Source of the DNA: Pedosphaera parvula Ellin514
Lineage (GTDB): Bacteria; Verrucomicrobiota; Verrucomicrobiia; Limisphaerales; Pedosphaeraceae
DNA: 64,000 nucleotides
NCBI RefSeq assembly: GCF_000172555.1
Contig: NZ_ABOX02000017.1
Coordinates: 1-64,000, forward strand
Reading direction: 5' to 3'
Under the pieces are notes generated by a model. That model did no database searches. It worked only from the letters and a program-made list of their open reading frames with translations, and was not told where the DNA came from. The position numbers were made by a program, and so were the translations under genes. Shown here in pieces: positions 61,512-64,000 of this stretch; positions within the stretch are counted from its first letter, which is position 1; each line of letters starts with the position of its first letter.

Positions 61512-64000
61512 TTAAGCGCCAATCAGCCCCTTTGCCTTCGCCATCGCCTCATCCAGCTTGGAGACATCCTTGCCGCCGCCTCGGGCATTGTCTGGCTTGC
61601 CGCCACCTTTGCCACCCACGATCGGCGCGATGCCTTGAATAATTTTCCCCGCCTGCACCTTCGCGGTAAACTCAGGCGAAACTGACGCCACCAGCGCGAC
61701 CGCTCCATTGGCAGCCCCACCGAGCACAACAACTCCCTTGAATTGCCCCTTTAAGGCGTCTGCTATCGATTGCAACGTGTCGCCATCTGCCGAACCCAGG
61801 TTCTCAATGATGGCCGGAATTCCATTCAACGTCGCCGCTTTCCCAATCAAGCTCTTCGCGGTGTTCGCGGCTTCCTTTTGGTTTACGGCCTTGAGCTGTC
61901 TCTCCAGCTCTTTCTGTTGGGCCAGCAAGGCATCGATTTTCTTTTCCAATTCACCTATCGGCGCATTCACTTTGCCAGCAATACTCTTGATAAGTTGAAT
62001 TTCATCGGTTGCCTTGCCATATGCTTCCAACCCGGCCACCGCTTCGATACGACGCACTCCAGCCGCCACGGCAGACTCACCAATAATGCGGAACAACCCA
62101 ATCTCTCCGGTTCCCTGGGTATGAGTTCCACCGCAGAGTTCCATGGAGTAACCGTTCAACTCCCCGGCTTTCCCGCCAATCTGCACGACGCGCACGCGGT
62201 CGCCATACTTATCACCGAAAAATTGCATCACGTCTTTGCGCCCCTTCACATCGGCATGAAGAACCTCCGTCCACGACACGCCTGCATTTTCCAAAATGCG
62301 TTCGTTCACCAGCTTTTCCACATCCGCCACCTGCTGTGGTGTCAATGGCTGTGAATTAAAATCAAACGTCAGCTTATCCGGCCCCACGAATGAACCCTTT
62401 TGCGACGCCTCTCTGCTCACGACTTCATGAATTGCCCAGTGCAAAATATGCGTCACCGTGTGATGCCGCTGAATCGCATTGCGCCGCTCCCGATCCACCG
62501 TCAACTCCACTTCACTTCCCGTCTGCGGCGCATCACCGTCCGCAAGGAAATGTAGCCAGGTGTTCCCACTCTTTTGGGTATTCTCCACCCGCCACAATTT
62601 GCCGCCTTGGCTCAATTCACCCGTATCTCCCACTTGGCCACCCATTTCCGCATAGGCCGACGACGTGTCCAGCACTACAGCGGTCTTATCCTTCAATCCC
62701 ACGACTTCAAGCACCTTCGTTTTGGCCTGAAGTTGATCAAAGCCGATAAACTTGGTCGGCACGGTCGTTTCGATTTGCGAAAGCGAAATCACTTCTTTCT
62801 TCTGCGCGGCCTGAGAACGCTTCTTTTGCTCGTCCATGAGCAAATTGAACCCAGCAACGTCCACGGCCAGTCCGCGTTCGCGGGCCATCAACTCAGTGAG
62901 ATCGAGCGGAAAGCCGTATGTGTCATAAAGCTTGAATGCAAAAGGTCCCTGTAGTTGATGACCGGGCTTAACGTGAGCAATTTCCTGGTTGAACAACTCG
63001 ATACCTCGATCCAACGTTTTGTTAAAAGCTTCTTCCTCCGAGCGAATCACATCCTTGACATGCTGCTTGCGTTCGCGAATTTCGGGAAACACCTGACCCA
63101 TCGTTTCAGCCAGCACATCCACCAGCTTGTAGAAAAACGGTTCATGGAACCCGAGTGTGCGTCCGTACTTAACTGCGCGACGCAGGATGCGGCGCAGCAC
63201 ATAGTTCCGGTCCGTATTCCCGGGCTGAATCCCATCAGCAATCGAAAAACTCAACGTCCTGATATGATCCGCAATCACGCGGAACGCCACGTCAACCTTC
63301 TCCTGCTCTGTATCTCCTGTGCTGCCCGATTTCGGCAATGTCGAGCCATAACGCTTACCGCTCAATTTCTCGATTGCATCAAAAATTGGACGAAAAATAT
63401 CCGTTTCGTAGTTTGAAATCTTGGCATTGGCAAAATCCTTGAAACCGTGTGACCCCTGCATGATTGAAGTCACACGCTCAAATCCCATGCCAGTATCAAC
63501 ATGCTTTGCAGGCAATGGTGAAAAAGTCCCACCCGGATTCGCATTGAATTGGATGAACACCAGATTCCAAATCTCAATGCACTCCGCCGTTCCCTTGTTG
63601 ACGAGCGCGCCCTTGGTATCCCCTTGCGGCGTCAGATCCACATGCAACTCCGAGCACGGACCGCACGGACCCGTATCGCCCATCATCCAGAAATTGTCCT
63701 TCTTATTGCCGTTGACGATATGCACCTTCGGATCGAGCCCGGCGGCGGAAAATTTCGCGGCCCACAAATCGTAAGCTTCCTGGTCAAAATCACTGGGGTC
63801 GCCCAGCGATTTGTCCGGGCTGTAAACCGTCGCGTACAAGCGTTCCTTCGGAAACCGCCAGACTTCCGTCACTAGTTCCCACGCCCAATCAATCGCTTCC
63901 TTCTTGAAGTAATCGCCGAAAGACCAGTTCCCCAACATCTCGAAAAAAGTATGGTGATAGGTATCCAGTCCGACATCTTCCAAGTCGTTATGCTTGCCGC
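61512..64000 (-). CDS. alaS: Alanyl-tRNA synthetase, N-terminus cut by the window edge
   Basis: 828 residues are visible; the frame continues past 64000. It begins in GKHNDLEDVGLDTYHHTFFEMLGN, the class II active-site region, so about the first 65 residues are missing. The editing domain has HTVTH (HxxxH) and CGGTH (the zinc ligands that clear mischarged Ser/Gly), and the C-terminal domain has GGKGGGKPDNARGGG. It charges tRNA-Ala. A TTG at 63983 is not the real start. alaS usually has about 870-950 residues, which fits. Confidence 0.97.
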   Translation of the reverse strand, partial: GKHNDLEDVGLDTYHHTFFEMLGNWSFGDYFKKEAIDWAWELVTEVWRFPKERLYATVYSPDKSLGDPSDFDQEAYDLWAAKFSAAGLDPKVHIVNGNKKDNFWMMGDTGPCGPCSELHVDLTPQGDTKGALVNKGTAECIEIWNLVFIQFNANPGGTFSPLPAKHVDTGMGFERVTSIMQGSHGFKDFANAKISNYETDIFRPIFDAIEKLSGKRYGSTLPKSGSTGDTEQEKVDVAFRVIADHIRTLSFSIADGIQPGNTDRNYVLRRILRRAVKYGRTLGFHEPFFYKLVDVLAETMGQVFPEIRERKQHVKDVIRSEEEAFNKTLDRGIELFNQEIAHVKPGHQLQGPFAFKLYDTYGFPLDLTELMARERGLAVDVAGFNLLMDEQKKRSQAAQKKEVISLSQIETTVPTKFIGFDQLQAKTKVLEVVGLKDKTAVVLDTSSAYAEMGGQVGDTGELSQGGKLWRVENTQKSGNTWLHFLADGDAPQTGSEVELTVDRERRNAIQRHHTVTHILHWAIHEVVSREASQKGSFVGPDKLTFDFNSQPLTPQQVADVEKLVNERILENAGVSWTEVLHADVKGRKDVMQFFGDKYGDRVRVVQIGGKAGELNGYSMELCGGTHTQGTGEIGLFRIIGESAVAAGVRRIEAVAGLEAYGKATDEIQLIKSIAGKVNAPIGELEKKIDALLAQQKELERQLKAVNQKEAANTAKSLIGKAATLNGIPAIIENLGSADGDTLQSIADALKGQFKGVVVLGGAANGAVALVASVSPEFTAKVQAGKIIQGIAPIVGGKGGGKPDNARGGGKDVSKLDEAMAKAKGLIGA

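Overview
The window looks like chromosomal DNA of a soil-type member of the Verrucomicrobiota (Pedosphaera-like). This is inferred from gene content, not from a marker tree. The evidence is a lone pseudopilin with both the [10 protein letters not shown] cleavage signal and a C-terminal H-X9-DG motif, several large exported proteins that end in the same 'W....RFYR' type C-terminal module, RCC1/Ig surface proteins, a GTP-type PEP carboxykinase, and several families of short dispersed intergenic repeats. No rRNA, tRNA or CRISPR array was seen. The right edge cuts through alaS.

Layout. 1-3775: a long non-coding stretch, a truncated TIR-domain remnant and then a 972-residue SEFIR-STAND (NLR-like) protein, the best defence-type candidate here. 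4217-7876: an AHSA1-type SRPBCC protein, a membrane protein, an exported alpha/beta hydrolase and an H-X9-DG pseudopilin. 8484-17365: exported carbohydrate/envelope proteins (clan GH-A glycosidase, Asp-box propeller protein, PBP4-like peptidase), with a membrane-tethered beta-lactamase-fold protein between them that is flanked by inverted hairpins and 12-bp tandem repeats. 17485-19249: a REC-PAS protein with a cysteine motif, a CPXCG mini-protein and a TMEM14-like protein. 19298-27216: a plus-strand run (HrpB helicase, DUF885 peptidase, C39-like membrane peptidase, M3 oligopeptidase, NAD-dependent epimerase).

27264-31335 is a minus-strand operon: ispF, a small unknown gene, puuD, then an NtrC-type regulator. 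puuD is cut by an intact ISAs1-family element with a clean 10-bp target duplication. 31472-34242 holds a DUF47/Pit phosphate-uptake pair, a lipoprotein and a flavin reductase. 34239-39543 is a three-gene minus-strand module (TonB-dependent receptor, YfiR-like periplasmic protein, hybrid histidine kinase) with ATGA coupling. nadA follows, then a minus-strand ROK kinase / PIG-L deacetylase / guanine deaminase operon, a protein made of secretin-type N-domains, a small conserved-looking gene with its own terminator, and rhlE.

47421-64000: a 1241-residue RCC1/Ig protein, a P1B-4-type metal ATPase, pckG, two tiny exported Cys-rich and His-rich proteins, a five-PAS hybrid kinase, a four-repeat PepSY-like protein, an unknown protein and partial alaS.

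The most unusual things seen are the SEFIR-STAND gene next to a TIR remnant, the hairpin-flanked beta-lactamase-like gene, the precise IS disruption of puuD, the C-terminal module shared by four exported proteins, and a double stem-loop element behind rhlE. All assignments were made by eye from motifs; no database search was run.
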